From an uncultured Eubacteriales bacterium (GTDB taxonomy: Bacteria; Bacillota; Clostridia; Christensenellales; Aristaeellaceae): a stretch of DNA of 54,360 nt. Shown here in pieces: positions 42,229-50,411 of this stretch. The translations under genes and the position numbers were made by a program. Where the stretch lies: positions 8,338-62,697 of the forward strand of contig CADCAS010000024.1 of the NCBI GenBank assembly GCA_902799465.1. Direction: 5' to 3'. The notes below the pieces were generated by a model. The model was not told the DNA's origin. It made no database searches and was given only the letters and a program-made list of their open reading frames with translations. Position 1 is the first letter of the stretch. The number at the start of each line of letters is the position of its first letter.

Positions 42229-42432
42229 GTAACGATTCAGTCGCCCAGGGATGACTCCCTCAGTCAGCCTGCGGCTGACAGCTCCCTCAACTCCCTCAGT
42301 CAGCCTGCGGCTGACAGCTCCCTCGGAGAGGGAAGCCTGGACGGGAGCCCGAACGGGGAACCCAAAAGCCTCCCTCCTTGAGGGAGGTGGCCCGCGAAGC
42401 GGGTCGGAAGGAGTCTTCGACTGAACAGGTAC
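42229..42432. mobile_element. Family B MITE-like element (left flank of glycosidase cluster)
   Basis: The ends are GTAACGATTCAG (42229-42240) and CTGAACAGGTAC (42421-42432). A 36-bp block CTCCCTCAGTCAGCCTGCGG and onward is tandemly duplicated inside. CCTCCCTCCTTGAGGGAGG and CCCGCGAAGCGGG hairpins follow. Flanking octamers CGCTTATG/TACTTACG differ only by three transitions, a possible decayed target duplication. The copy at 48100-48321 is in the opposite orientation. Confidence 0.75.
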
Positions 42433-42435
42433 TAC

Positions 42436-43719
42436 TTACGCTTCATGCTCTTTCATCAGCACCAACACCCAGTCCTCTCCCGGATAAGGGGGAATGAACC
42501 GGGCGTCCGCGGGCATCAGGAAGGGGCTCATGCCGCCGTGTTTGGGGGAGTACCAGCACGCGCGGGGTTGGAAGGGGAGCCTGTCGAGGCGCAGGCCGAA
42601 GGGCTTGCCGGTGTAGGCGTAGACCACCAGGGCTTTGGAGGTCAGCAGGCAGAGGTTACGGTCGTCCTCGGTGGCGGAGTCGTCGGTCAGGAATTCCTGG
42701 GCGTTTCGGCCGGACTGCCAGTCCACGGTCTCCATCAGGTCGCGGAGATGGCGCATCTGGAAGGACCCGGCGGCGTGCAGGGCCACGTCCCAGTGCTGCC
42801 TGACGCCGAAGGAGGGCTCGCCCGTGCCGTCCCAGAACTGCATGATGGCGTTGTGGCCGTAGGTGAAGCCCGCCGCCCCGGCCAGCAGGCTCCACCAGGC
42901 GTAGCGGCGCACCTCGCGGTCCGTCCAGTAGGGCTTGGACGGGTCGTGGAGGCCGTGGGGGATGTCCTCGTAGGAGGGCTCGCCGTCCAGGGTGGGCTTG
43001 TCATCGCGCTCCAGGTCCCGCAGCACATAGAGGTAGTTCTCCTCGGCCATCCACTCCTCGTCCGCCACGGCGTTGTCGTCCCACGCGCCCAGTGTGCGCT
43101 GGCCGCGGTCCCGGTGCCCGGACTGGAACATGTGGAAATCCAGCCAGTCCGCGCCGCAGAACCACTGGGACGAGGAGCACCTGCCGAAGGGATGGAACCC
43201 GATCAGCTGGCCGGGCGCGCCGCGCCTGAGGGCGCGGGCCAGGGCCTCGAAGGCCGTGGGGGCCACGCTGCCCCGCACGTCGCCGCCCAAAATCCACAGC
43301 ACGTTTTCATACCCGCCGAAGCGCTCCGCGAGGAACGCGCCGTAGGCCGGGGCGGTGTCCGCGTTCAGCCGGCCCGAGCTGGCGAAGCTCCCCCAGCAGG
43401 GCAGCAGCCCCATCACCAGGCCCAGCGAGGCCGCCTTTCTGACGGCGCGCTCCACCCGGCTCCAGAACCCGGAGGCCGCCGCGGGGCGGGAGAGGTCGTT
43501 GTCGATGAAGGCGGGCTGGCCGTCGCAGGTGGCGAAGTCGTCGAAGTGGGACAGCGTGGCCTGTATGACCGTGTAGCCCTTCATCGCCCGGTTCTCCAGG
43601 TAGACGTCGATCTCCGCGTCCGTCAGCTTGTGAAACAGCAGCCAGGCGGTGTCGCCCAGCCAGAAAAACGGCCTGCCGTCGCGCAGAAAGCCGCGATGGC
43701 GCGGGTTGATGGTCAGCAT
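42436..43719 (-). CDS. DUF4038-type glycoside hydrolase (GH140-like)
   Basis: The 427-aa protein has no signal peptide. The N-terminal segment GRPFFWLGDTAWLLFHKLTD with YLENRAMKGYTVIQ is characteristic of the DUF4038 TIM-barrel hydrolases, whose characterised members are apiosidases of GH140. VLWILGGD and LDGEPSYEDIPHGL are candidate acid and nucleophile regions. A C-terminal small domain (CLLTSKALVVYAYTGKPFGL) resembles the collagen-binding-like domain usually attached. Acting in the cytoplasm it would trim imported oligosaccharides, perhaps apiose-containing pectin fragments (inference). It is the last gene of a minus-strand glycosidase operon. Confidence 0.83.
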   Translation of the reverse strand: MLTINPRHRGFLRDGRPFFWLGDTAWLLFHKLTDAEIDVYLENRAMKGYTVIQATLSHFDDFATCDGQPAFIDNDLSRPAAASGFWSRVERAVRKAASLGLVMGLLPCWGSFASSGRLNADTAPAYGAFLAERFGGYENVLWILGGDVRGSVAPTAFEALARALRRGAPGQLIGFHPFGRCSSSQWFCGADWLDFHMFQSGHRDRGQRTLGAWDDNAVADEEWMAEENYLYVLRDLERDDKPTLDGEPSYEDIPHGLHDPSKPYWTDREVRRYAWWSLLAGAAGFTYGHNAIMQFWDGTGEPSFGVRQHWDVALHAAGSFQMRHLRDLMETVDWQSGRNAQEFLTDDSATEDDRNLCLLTSKALVVYAYTGKPFGLRLDRLPFQPRACWYSPKHGGMSPFLMPADARFIPPYPGEDWVLVLMKEHEA

Positions 43720-43728
43720 GGTATCCTC

Positions 43729-45150
43729 CTATTCGATGTCGATGACGCGCAGCAGACGCCCGTCCGCGTCGGCGATGGCCCGCACGCCGCAGGGGCTGTC
43801 GTACACCGTCCTGCCGTCGGCGATGGCCACGGCGCGGGCGCCGTCGGATTCCAGCGCGTATCGGTGGCCGCGCCACTCCACCCGGCAGCGGCAGGGCAGG
43901 CCCCCGGCCAGGCTGAAGCGGACCTCGCCCATCCACAGCCCGATGCCCCAAAGGCGCTCCACATAGCCCAGCGCCGACAGCAGCGTGGGGCCGTAGGCGT
44001 CCTGGGAGGGCTCGTCGGAGCCTGGCGCGAGCGGCGCGTGGGAGTACAGCCCCACCCGCGAGGGCGCGCCGGTGAAGGGATCGAACTGCTGGGTGAAGCG
44101 GCAGCCGCCGTCCATCAGCGCCTTCAGAAAGCGCCGCCCCAGCCGGGTCACCAGCTTCTCATAGCCGTAGCGCTCCAGCGCGAACATGGCCCGCTGAAAG
44201 GTCAGGCCCTCGCACTGGCCGCTCCAGTTGTTTTCGGGCGCGTTGCGGAAGGCGGGGTCGTTGGCCGCCACGCTGGGCAGCGGCAGCGGCGTCCAGAACT
44301 CGGCGGGGTTCAGCAGGTGGTCGCGGACGAAGCGCTCCGCCATCGCGGGCGACACGCTGCCCCAGTACATGCACCGCAGGGTGTTGTGGCAGAGCACGTC
44401 CACGGTTTCGCCCCGCCTGTCCCGGTCATAGAGCGCGCCCCGTGCCTCGTCCCACAGGCGCTTTCGGAGCGCGTCGGCCACCGCCGCGGCCTTTTTGGCC
44501 CACGTTTCCGCCTCGCAGGGACGCCCCTGCAGGAGGCTGATCCGCTGAAGCGTTTCCCGGCAGGCGTAGCTGTAGCTGGTCACGTCCATTGAGGCCATCG
44601 GCACCACCGCGTAGCCCTCCGGGGGCGCGTCGTCGGTCCACCAGCAGGGCGCGTCCCCGTAGCGCACGGCGTTATCCTCGCCGGTGTCGTAGACGCAAAA
44701 GGCGGACAGCAGCCCGTCGCCGCTGACATCGCGGGTGCGCCAGAGCCAGCCGTCGAAGCCTGCGAGGCAGTCCCGCAGCGCGTCCAGCCAGTGCGGGTCC
44801 CGTCCCAGCAGATAGTACATATTCAGCGCCGGGTCGGGGAAGCAGAAGCCCTGGAGCTTGTTGAACTGGGGTTCGATGCCGCCGTCCACGCACTGGATCG
44901 ACCCCGGCAGGCGTCCGTCCGCGCGCTGGCAGCGCATAAACAGGGCGCTGTTGTTTTTGGCGGCCTCCATGTCCCGCAGGGCGTACATCTCGCCGCCCAT
45001 CGGCTGGGTCTCCAGCCAGATCTTCTCATAGCCGCCGCCCTCCACCAGCACCCGGTCGCCGCCGAAGTCCTTGAGGTTCAGGCGGCAGCGGGCCTCGGCC
45101 GTGTCGTAAAGGCGCTGCAGGGCCGCGTCGTCACATTCAAAGCGGATCAT
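43729..45150 (-). CDS. Six-hairpin (alpha/alpha) glycosidase, MGH1/rhamnosidase-like
   Basis: The 473-aa cytoplasmic protein is built as an (alpha/alpha)6-barrel hydrolase. Conserved-looking segments are the YEKIWLETQPMGGEMYALRD start, FCFPDPALNMYYLLG, DGLLSAFCVYDTGEDNAVRY (a likely catalytic acidic region), MDVTSYSYACRETLQRI, and APENNWSGQCEGLTFQR. The C-terminal beta region is short. It resembles MGH1/GH63-like and alpha-rhamnosidase-like enzymes, and I cannot settle the family. It is 9 nt upstream of the DUF4038 gene and overlaps the GH43 gene by 4 bp, so it shares their transcript. Confidence 0.75.
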   Translation of the reverse strand: MIRFECDDAALQRLYDTAEARCRLNLKDFGGDRVLVEGGGYEKIWLETQPMGGEMYALRDMEAAKNNSALFMRCQRADGRLPGSIQCVDGGIEPQFNKLQGFCFPDPALNMYYLLGRDPHWLDALRDCLAGFDGWLWRTRDVSGDGLLSAFCVYDTGEDNAVRYGDAPCWWTDDAPPEGYAVVPMASMDVTSYSYACRETLQRISLLQGRPCEAETWAKKAAAVADALRKRLWDEARGALYDRDRRGETVDVLCHNTLRCMYWGSVSPAMAERFVRDHLLNPAEFWTPLPLPSVAANDPAFRNAPENNWSGQCEGLTFQRAMFALERYGYEKLVTRLGRRFLKALMDGGCRFTQQFDPFTGAPSRVGLYSHAPLAPGSDEPSQDAYGPTLLSALGYVERLWGIGLWMGEVRFSLAGGLPCRCRVEWRGHRYALESDGARAVAIADGRTVYDSPCGVRAIADADGRLLRVIDIE

Positions 45151-46022
45151 GTCCCGGCCTCCCCTCTGACCAGCCGCCCGTCCCGCTCCGCCACGGGGTA
45201 CAGGACGGGATGCTCCTGCAGATGGATGTTGGGGGTGTGGAGCGTCAGCCGCAGCCCGCCGTCGAAGTCCCGGAACACCATGCCGTGGCCGCCGTCGGCC
45301 AGAAACAGAGGCTCAAGCTGTTGCCAGGGACCGTCGAGGGTCCCGGCCTCGGACACGGCCTGGGCCTCGCAGTAGCCCGCCTCGGAGAAGCCCGCCCACA
45401 GGCACAGCAGCCGCCCGTCGGAGAGCCGCCACATGAACGGCCCGTCGGTGACGTGGCCCTCCATGCCCGAGGAATGGCGCTTGCGCTGGCTCCACGGGGC
45501 CTCTGACGCCCGAAACAGCACCCGGGGCGCGCCCGCGGCGGCGCGGAGATCCTCCGTCAGCGGCAGGGCGCAGACCTCGCCGTCGCCGCACTGCACCCAT
45601 TCGTGGCAGAATACCATCCACGGCAGGCCCGCGCCGTCCACAAACAGGGTCCCGTCCAGACAGGCCCATTCCCGGGGCGTCACGGGTCCCGCCGACCAGG
45701 GCAGAAACGGTCCCAGCGGGCTGTCGGCGCGGAGGATGGCCGTGCCGCGGGGGCGGTCCAGGCCCTTGAAGGACGCGAGCATATAGGTTCCGCCGCGGAA
45801 GGGATGCACCTCCGGGGCCCAGAAGTCCCGGTCCGCCCAGAAGCCGTCGCCGCTGTGGAAGCATTCCCGCGGCCCCTCCCAGTGCTCCAGGTCCCGGCTC
45901 ACGTACACGTCAAACCCGTCCGCGGGTCCCCAGCAGGTCGCGCCGCGGGTGCCGTAGAGGTAGTAGATGCCGTTCTCGGGCAGTATGTAGGGATCGCGGA
46001 TGTTGATTTCGTTCAGTCGCAT
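45147..46022 (-). CDS. Family 43-like glycoside hydrolase
   Basis: The ATG at 46022 has GGAGG 5 nt upstream. The 291-aa protein is a five-bladed beta-propeller hydrolase of the GH43 type. INIRDPYILPENGIYYLYGT carries the catalytic base Asp10, WAPEVHPFRGGTYMLAS follows, and EGHVTDGPFMWRL contains a likely acid Glu. GYCEAQAVS and GGHGMVFRDF lie near the end. Family 43 members release arabinose, xylose or galactose. No signal peptide is present, so it should work on imported oligosaccharides. The stop overlaps the start of the six-hairpin glycosidase gene. Confidence 0.9.
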   Translation of the reverse strand: MRLNEINIRDPYILPENGIYYLYGTRGATCWGPADGFDVYVSRDLEHWEGPRECFHSGDGFWADRDFWAPEVHPFRGGTYMLASFKGLDRPRGTAILRADSPLGPFLPWSAGPVTPREWACLDGTLFVDGAGLPWMVFCHEWVQCGDGEVCALPLTEDLRAAAGAPRVLFRASEAPWSQRKRHSSGMEGHVTDGPFMWRLSDGRLLCLWAGFSEAGYCEAQAVSEAGTLDGPWQQLEPLFLADGGHGMVFRDFDGGLRLTLHTPNIHLQEHPVLYPVAERDGRLVRGEAGT

Positions 46023-46103
46023 GGGGACCTCCGGGGGATTTGGATTCGAGAGTGGAGAGTGGGGAGTCGAATAGTGGCTGACGCGGGGCATGTGAATAGC
46101 GCC

Positions 46104-46165
46104 AGCCTTGGCTCCCCTTTCAGGGGAGCTGTCAGCCGCAAGGCTGACTGAGAGGTCGTTCCCTG
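46104..46165. repeat. B' family fragment
   Basis: CTTGGCTCCCCTTTCAGGGG, the GTCAGCCGCAAGGCTGAC hairpin and GAGAGGTCGTTCCC match other B' copies. It lies between the GH29 and GH43 genes, so these may be separate transcripts. Confidence 0.7.
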
Positions 46166-46194
46166 CGGATGTCAGGAATCAATGGTTGGGCCCT

Positions 46195-47517
46195 TCAGCC
46201 CTCCGCCTCTCCGCCCTCTATCTTGATGGCGACGGGCATCCCGGTGGCTTGGTCGAAGGTCACGCGGAGGCCGTCGGAGGTCTGGGTCCAGCGGAGCGCG
46301 TCGCAGCTGCCCAGGGGTTCGGGGGTGCCGGTGAGGCCAGGAATGTCCAGTGCGCCGGGGCGTTCGGCGTCCAATATGGCGTAGAGGGTATCGCCCTTGC
46401 GGGTGAACGCGGCCTGCATGCCGTCCCGGCGAAGGATCTCGCGGCGGCTGACGGCGGTGTCGTAGATGGCCTCGCCGTTGGTTTTGAGCCACGCGCCCAT
46501 GCCCAGCAGGCTGCGCCTTTGCAGCTCGGGAATGGTGCCATCCGCGCGGGGGCCGACGTTGATGAGCAGGTTGCCGTTGTCGGCCACGGTGTTCACCAGC
46601 TCCCGCACCAGCGCGGCGGGGGAGAGGATGTGGCGCTCGTCCTCCCGGGCGTTGTAGCCGAAGCTCAGCCCCAGCCCTCGGACGCTCTCCCACTTTTCAG
46701 ACCGGCTGACGGCGTCCGCGCCGTATTCGTACTCCTTGTTGCGGTAGTCGTGGAACAGCCCGTTGTAGCGGTCATTGGTCACCCCGTCGGGGCAGGTGTT
46801 GTAGTAGTGGGCCAGCATCTCGGGCAGCATGTGCTCCCCGGCGTAGGGCCAGCCGATGTCATTGAACAGCACCGAGGGGCGGTAGCGGTCGATGAGCTCG
46901 ATGTACTGGTTGTAGCAGTAGTCGGCATAGGCGTGGGTGGGGCAGTTCAGCTCGTGGACGTCCGCGTCGCAGTACATGGGATCGTGGCGGAAGGTCCAGT
47001 CGATGATGCCCGAATAGTACAGCCCCATCCGCATGCCCGCGCGGCGCACGCTGTCGGTGAGCTCGCCGGTGATGTCCCGGCGCGGGCCGCGGTTGACGGT
47101 GGTGTAATCGGTGTATTTGCTGGGGAACAGGCAGAAGCCGTCGTGGTGCTTGGTCACCAGCACCACGTAGCGCGCCCCGGCCTCCCGAAACAGCTCGGCC
47201 CATGCGTCCGGCTGCCAGCGCTCGGCCTTCCACATGTTGGTGAAGTTCTCATAGGGGAAGTCCGCGCCGTAGGTCCTGACGTGGTGCTCGTAGGTGGGGC
47301 CGCGCCCCACGTTGACGGAGTTGTAGTACCACTCCGCGTAGGGATTCGCCACGAACCACTCGTCGTCCGGGATGGTGCCCAGCTCGCCCACCGGCGGCGC
47401 AAAGGCGGGCACGGAATACGCGCCCCAGTGGATGAATATGCCCAGCTTGGCGTTGGAGTACCATTCGGGGACCCGGTGGGTCCTGAGCGATTCCCAGTTC
47501 GCGCGATAGCGGTTCAT
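46195..47517 (-). CDS. Alpha-L-fucosidase (GH29)
   Basis: The 440-aa cytoplasmic enzyme starts at the ATG at 47517 (AGGGGGA upstream). Family 29 hallmarks are abundant: WYSNAKLGIFIHWGAYSVPAF, YVVLVTKHHDGFCLFPS, GLYYSGIIDW, PSVLFNDIGWPY (the Asp here is the expected nucleophile) and NGNLLINVGPRADGTI. GLGLSFGYN corresponds to the usual WEG-like loop. It would release L-fucose from imported glycans, which fits the kinase and oxidoreductase of this region. The C-terminal beta-sandwich is short. Confidence 0.95.
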   Translation of the reverse strand: MNRYRANWESLRTHRVPEWYSNAKLGIFIHWGAYSVPAFAPPVGELGTIPDDEWFVANPYAEWYYNSVNVGRGPTYEHHVRTYGADFPYENFTNMWKAERWQPDAWAELFREAGARYVVLVTKHHDGFCLFPSKYTDYTTVNRGPRRDITGELTDSVRRAGMRMGLYYSGIIDWTFRHDPMYCDADVHELNCPTHAYADYCYNQYIELIDRYRPSVLFNDIGWPYAGEHMLPEMLAHYYNTCPDGVTNDRYNGLFHDYRNKEYEYGADAVSRSEKWESVRGLGLSFGYNAREDERHILSPAALVRELVNTVADNGNLLINVGPRADGTIPELQRRSLLGMGAWLKTNGEAIYDTAVSRREILRRDGMQAAFTRKGDTLYAILDAERPGALDIPGLTGTPEPLGSCDALRWTQTSDGLRVTFDQATGMPVAIKIEGGEAEG

Positions 47518-47546
47518 GGGCGCGTCCCCCTTTCGATCAGATGTTG

Positions 47547-48056
47547 TCATTGCGCCGGCTCCGCGGTGGGGACGCCGGCCTCCGCCACGGTCTCCAGCGC
47601 GTCCTTTACTTCCTCCTCGGTGTGCCGTTCGGCGTGGGTCAGGGTGTCCCAGGCGCGGTTCACCTCCTCGCCGGCGCTCTTCAGCCAGGCCTCCACCGCG
47701 GGGCCGTTTTCGTCGATGATGGCCTGCACCTGCTGGCTGACGTTTTGGGCCCATTCGTTGAAGCCGCTGTCGTCGGCCCAGGCGTTGATGTCGTTCAGCG
47801 CGCCCTGAGCCCAGGCGGTGACGCCGTTTGCGTCGGCCCACGCGGCGACGTCACTCACCGCGCCCTGCACCCACGCCGTCACGCCGCTCTCGTCGGCCCA
47901 GGCGGAGACGCCGTCGGCGGCGTCCTGGGTCATGCCCACCAGGCCGTTCCAGGCATGGGTGAGCCCGTCGATAAAGTCGTCGGCGTGGGAGGCTTCGGCA
48001 AGGGCGGCGGGGGAGAGGATCAGGCAGAGAATGAGGATCAGAGCTGTGCGCTTCAT
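47547..48056 (-). CDS. Exported Trp-rich 20-residue repeat protein
   Basis: I do not recognise a family. The ATG at 48056 is chosen because it directly begins a signal peptide, MKRTALILILCLILSPAALA; GGAG is 11 nt upstream. The 169-aa product contains three clear tandem 20-residue repeats at 51-70, 71-90 and 91-110 (pattern AWADxxGVTAWxQGAxxDx) and a decayed fourth. Each has two tryptophans and would form amphipathic helices. The C-terminal part is acidic. It is the first gene of the minus-strand glycosidase cluster, 29 nt before the fucosidase, and could be a surface carbohydrate-binding or scaffold protein (inference). Confidence 0.75.
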   Translation of the reverse strand: MKRTALILILCLILSPAALAEASHADDFIDGLTHAWNGLVGMTQDAADGVSAWADESGVTAWVQGAVSDVAAWADANGVTAWAQGALNDINAWADDSGFNEWAQNVSQQVQAIIDENGPAVEAWLKSAGEEVNRAWDTLTHAERHTEEEVKDALETVAEAGVPTAEPAQ

Positions 48057-48099
48057 GGCTTCGGACACTCCTTTCGGGGATCGGTTATGAAGGGAAAAT

Positions 48100-48321
48100 G
48101 TAACTGTTCAGTCGGGGACTCCTTCCGACCCGCTTCGCGGGCCACCTCCCTCAAAGAGGGAGGCTTTTGGGTTCCCCGTTCAGGCTCCCGTCCAGGCTCC
48201 CTCTCCGAGGGAGCTGTCAGCCGCAGGCTGACTGAGGGAGTTGAGGGAGCTGTCAGCCGCAGGCTGACTGAGCAGCCGCAGGCTGACTGAGGGAGTCATC
48301 CCTGGGCGACTGTATAGTCAC
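48100..48321. mobile_element. Family B MITE-like element (right flank of glycosidase cluster)
   Basis: The ends are GTAACTGTTCAG (48100-48111) and CTGTATAGTCAC (48310-48321). Octamers GGGAAAAT and GTGAAAAC flank it (6 of 8 alike). Inside, the block GGGAGCTGTCAGCCGCAGGC with GACTGAG is present in three partial tandem copies. Its orientation is opposite to that of 42229-42432. It fills the gap 48057-48393. Confidence 0.75.
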
Positions 48322-48393
48322 GTGAAAACAGTTGTACAAATTATACCACTTCCCCCCGGCGTGTTCAAGGCGCAATTGAGGTCCAAAAACCTG

Positions 48394-48423
48394 TTGCCAC
48401 CCGTCGACGGGGTGTGTTATACT
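48394..48423 (+). promoter_or_regulatory. Promoter of the FGGY kinase gene
   Basis: TTGCCA (48394-48399) and TATACT (48418-48423) with an 18-bp spacer lie 32 bp before the start codon. Confidence 0.65.
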
Positions 48424-48455
48424 TGTGAAAACGATGGCGATGCGAGGTGTTGGCG

Positions 48456-49985
48456 ATGAAGTATTACATGGGCCTTGACAACGGCGGCACGACCACGAAG
48501 GCCGCGATCTACGACGCGGCGGGGCACGAGATCGGCGTGGCGAGCCGGGAGACGCGGATGCTCACCCCGAAGCCCGGCTGGACCGAGCGGGACATGGACG
48601 AGATGTGGGACGCCAACTGCGGCGTCATCCGGGATGTGCTGGAGCGGACGCGCGTCGCCCCGGAGGACATCGCGGGCGTCGCCGTCTGCGGCCACGGCAA
48701 GGGGCTGTACCTGTGGGGCAAGGACGGCAGGCCCGCCCGCAACGGCATCATCTCCACGGACAACCGCGCCTACGCCTACCCGGTGAAGTGGCAGAGGGAC
48801 GGCACGGAGGCGAGGGCCTTCGAGCTGTCCTGCCAGCACGTCATGGCCTGCCAGCCGGTGGCGCTGCTGGCCTGGCTCAAGGACAACGAGCCGGAGGTGA
48901 TGGACAACATCCAGTGGGTGTTTGAGTGCAAGGACTACGTGCGCTTCCGGCTGACCGGCGAGGCCCGCGCCGAGATCACCGACTATTCCGGGGCGAACCT
49001 GGTGAACCTCCACACCCGGCAGTACGACGACGCCCTGCTGGACTGCTTTGGGCTGCGCGGCCTGCGCGGGGCGCTGCCGCCGCTGTGCCGTTCGCTGGAC
49101 ATCGCGGGCCACGTCTCGGAGGAGGCGGCCAGAAGGTGCGGCCTCAAGGCGGGCACCCCGGTGGCCGGGGGCATGTTCGACATCGACGCCTGCGCCATCG
49201 CCGTAAACGTGCTGGATGCGCAGAACGTTTGCATGATCGCGGGCACCTGGAGCATCAACGAATACCTGCGCCGGGAACCGGTGGTAGACGGTAGGGTCCG
49301 AATGAATTCGCTGTTCGCGCTGCCGGATTACTACCTGATCGAGGAGTCCAGCCCCACCTCGGCGGGCAACAACGAGTGGTTCATCAAGACGCTGCTGCCC
49401 GAGGCGCAGGCGGAGGCCAAAGCCAGCGGCGGCAGTGTGTACGACGTGATGAACGCCTGGGCCGCGTCCCTGCCCCCGGAGACCTTCGTGCCCATCTTCC
49501 ATCCCTTCCTGATGGCCAGCAACACCCATCCCAACGCCAGGGGCAGCTTCATCGGGTTGGACGTGAGCCACACCCGGGCGCACCTGGCCAAAAGCGTCTA
49601 CGAGGGCATCGTGTTCTGCCACCGCTATCATCTGGAAAAGCTGCTGGCCACCCGGCGGACGCCCCCGGATTGCGTGCGGCTGGCGGGCGGCGCGGCCAGG
49701 TCCGGGGTGTGGACGAAGATGTTCGCCGACATCCTGGGCCTGCCCGTGGAGACGGTGGACGTCAACGAGACGGGCGCGCTGGGCTGCGCCATCGCCGCCG
49801 CCGCGGCCACCGGCGCGTACCCGTCCCTGGAGGCTGCGGGCCGGGCCATGTGCCCCATCGGCAGGCGGGTGACGCCCAACATGGAGGCGCACAGGGCTTA
49901 TGACCGCCGCTACAGGATGTATCTGCGCGTCATAGAATGTCTCGACCCGCTGTGGGACGATTTGCAGCGGTGCATTGAGGGCTGA
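48456..49985 (+). CDS. FGGY-family carbohydrate kinase
   Basis: The ATG at 48456 has GAGG 8 nt upstream; a GTG at 48447 is possible. The 509-aa protein has the ATP-binding phosphate-1 motif GLDNGGTTTKAAIYD, VAVCGHGKGLYLWG, the VAGGMFDIDACAIA segment with a catalytic-type Asp, MIAGTWSINEYL (phosphate-2) and VRLAGGAARSGVW (adenosine motif). FGGY kinases phosphorylate pentuloses, fuculose, glycerol and so on; this one looks closest to L-xylulose kinase types. It stands just outside the glycosidase cluster and probably phosphorylates one of the released sugars. Confidence 0.93.
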   Translation: MKYYMGLDNGGTTTKAAIYDAAGHEIGVASRETRMLTPKPGWTERDMDEMWDANCGVIRDVLERTRVAPEDIAGVAVCGHGKGLYLWGKDGRPARNGIISTDNRAYAYPVKWQRDGTEARAFELSCQHVMACQPVALLAWLKDNEPEVMDNIQWVFECKDYVRFRLTGEARAEITDYSGANLVNLHTRQYDDALLDCFGLRGLRGALPPLCRSLDIAGHVSEEAARRCGLKAGTPVAGGMFDIDACAIAVNVLDAQNVCMIAGTWSINEYLRREPVVDGRVRMNSLFALPDYYLIEESSPTSAGNNEWFIKTLLPEAQAEAKASGGSVYDVMNAWAASLPPETFVPIFHPFLMASNTHPNARGSFIGLDVSHTRAHLAKSVYEGIVFCHRYHLEKLLATRRTPPDCVRLAGGAARSGVWTKMFADILGLPVETVDVNETGALGCAIAAAAATGAYPSLEAAGRAMCPIGRRVTPNMEAHRAYDRRYRMYLRVIECLDPLWDDLQRCIEG

Positions 49986-50090
49986 CGGCTTCGGGAGAAG
50001 CCGGAGGCGGAAGGGCGGCTGACGAAATCTGATATGAACTGCGTCGACGCGCTGACTGCTCCCCGCGCCTGATACCGACCTGCAATCCCG

Positions 50091-50363
50091 TCATTCGTCA
50101 ATCAGGCACACATTGCTGTAATGGGTCAGATAGGTCTTGCCGCCGATGGTGATCTGGACCACGTCGGAGTTGTTGAAGTCGAGCCAGGAGGAGACCTTGC
50201 CGTCCACCACCTCGCCGCCGGGCAGGGCGATGACGGCGCGGTCGAAGCGGTTCTTGGTGTCGATGAGGCGGCGGTTGCCGTGGGTGGCCTCCCAGTAGAT
50301 GATGAGCGCCGCCAGGGCGACGACGAGTACGACCACGAGGGCGATGATGAGCTTCTTCTTCAT
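50091..50363 (-). CDS. Small membrane-anchored protein of unknown function
   Basis: The 90-aa product has an N-terminal membrane anchor (KKKLIIALVVVLVVALAALI then IYWEA) and an outside or inside beta-rich domain. The motifs are RRLIDTKNRFDRAVIALPGG, EVVDGKVSSWLDFNNSDVVQ and GKTYLTHYSNVCLID. Similar small proteins occur in many clostridia, and I know of no assigned role. AAAGGAGAT precedes the ATG. It follows aspartate kinase by about 50 nt in the same direction and may share its transcript. Confidence 0.75.
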   Translation of the reverse strand: MKKKLIIALVVVLVVALAALIIYWEATHGNRRLIDTKNRFDRAVIALPGGEVVDGKVSSWLDFNNSDVVQITIGGKTYLTHYSNVCLIDE

Positions 50364-50411
50364 GTTGCAATCTCCTTTCCGTTTGCGTGCGCAGTTTTGC
50401 CGTTTTTCCCG

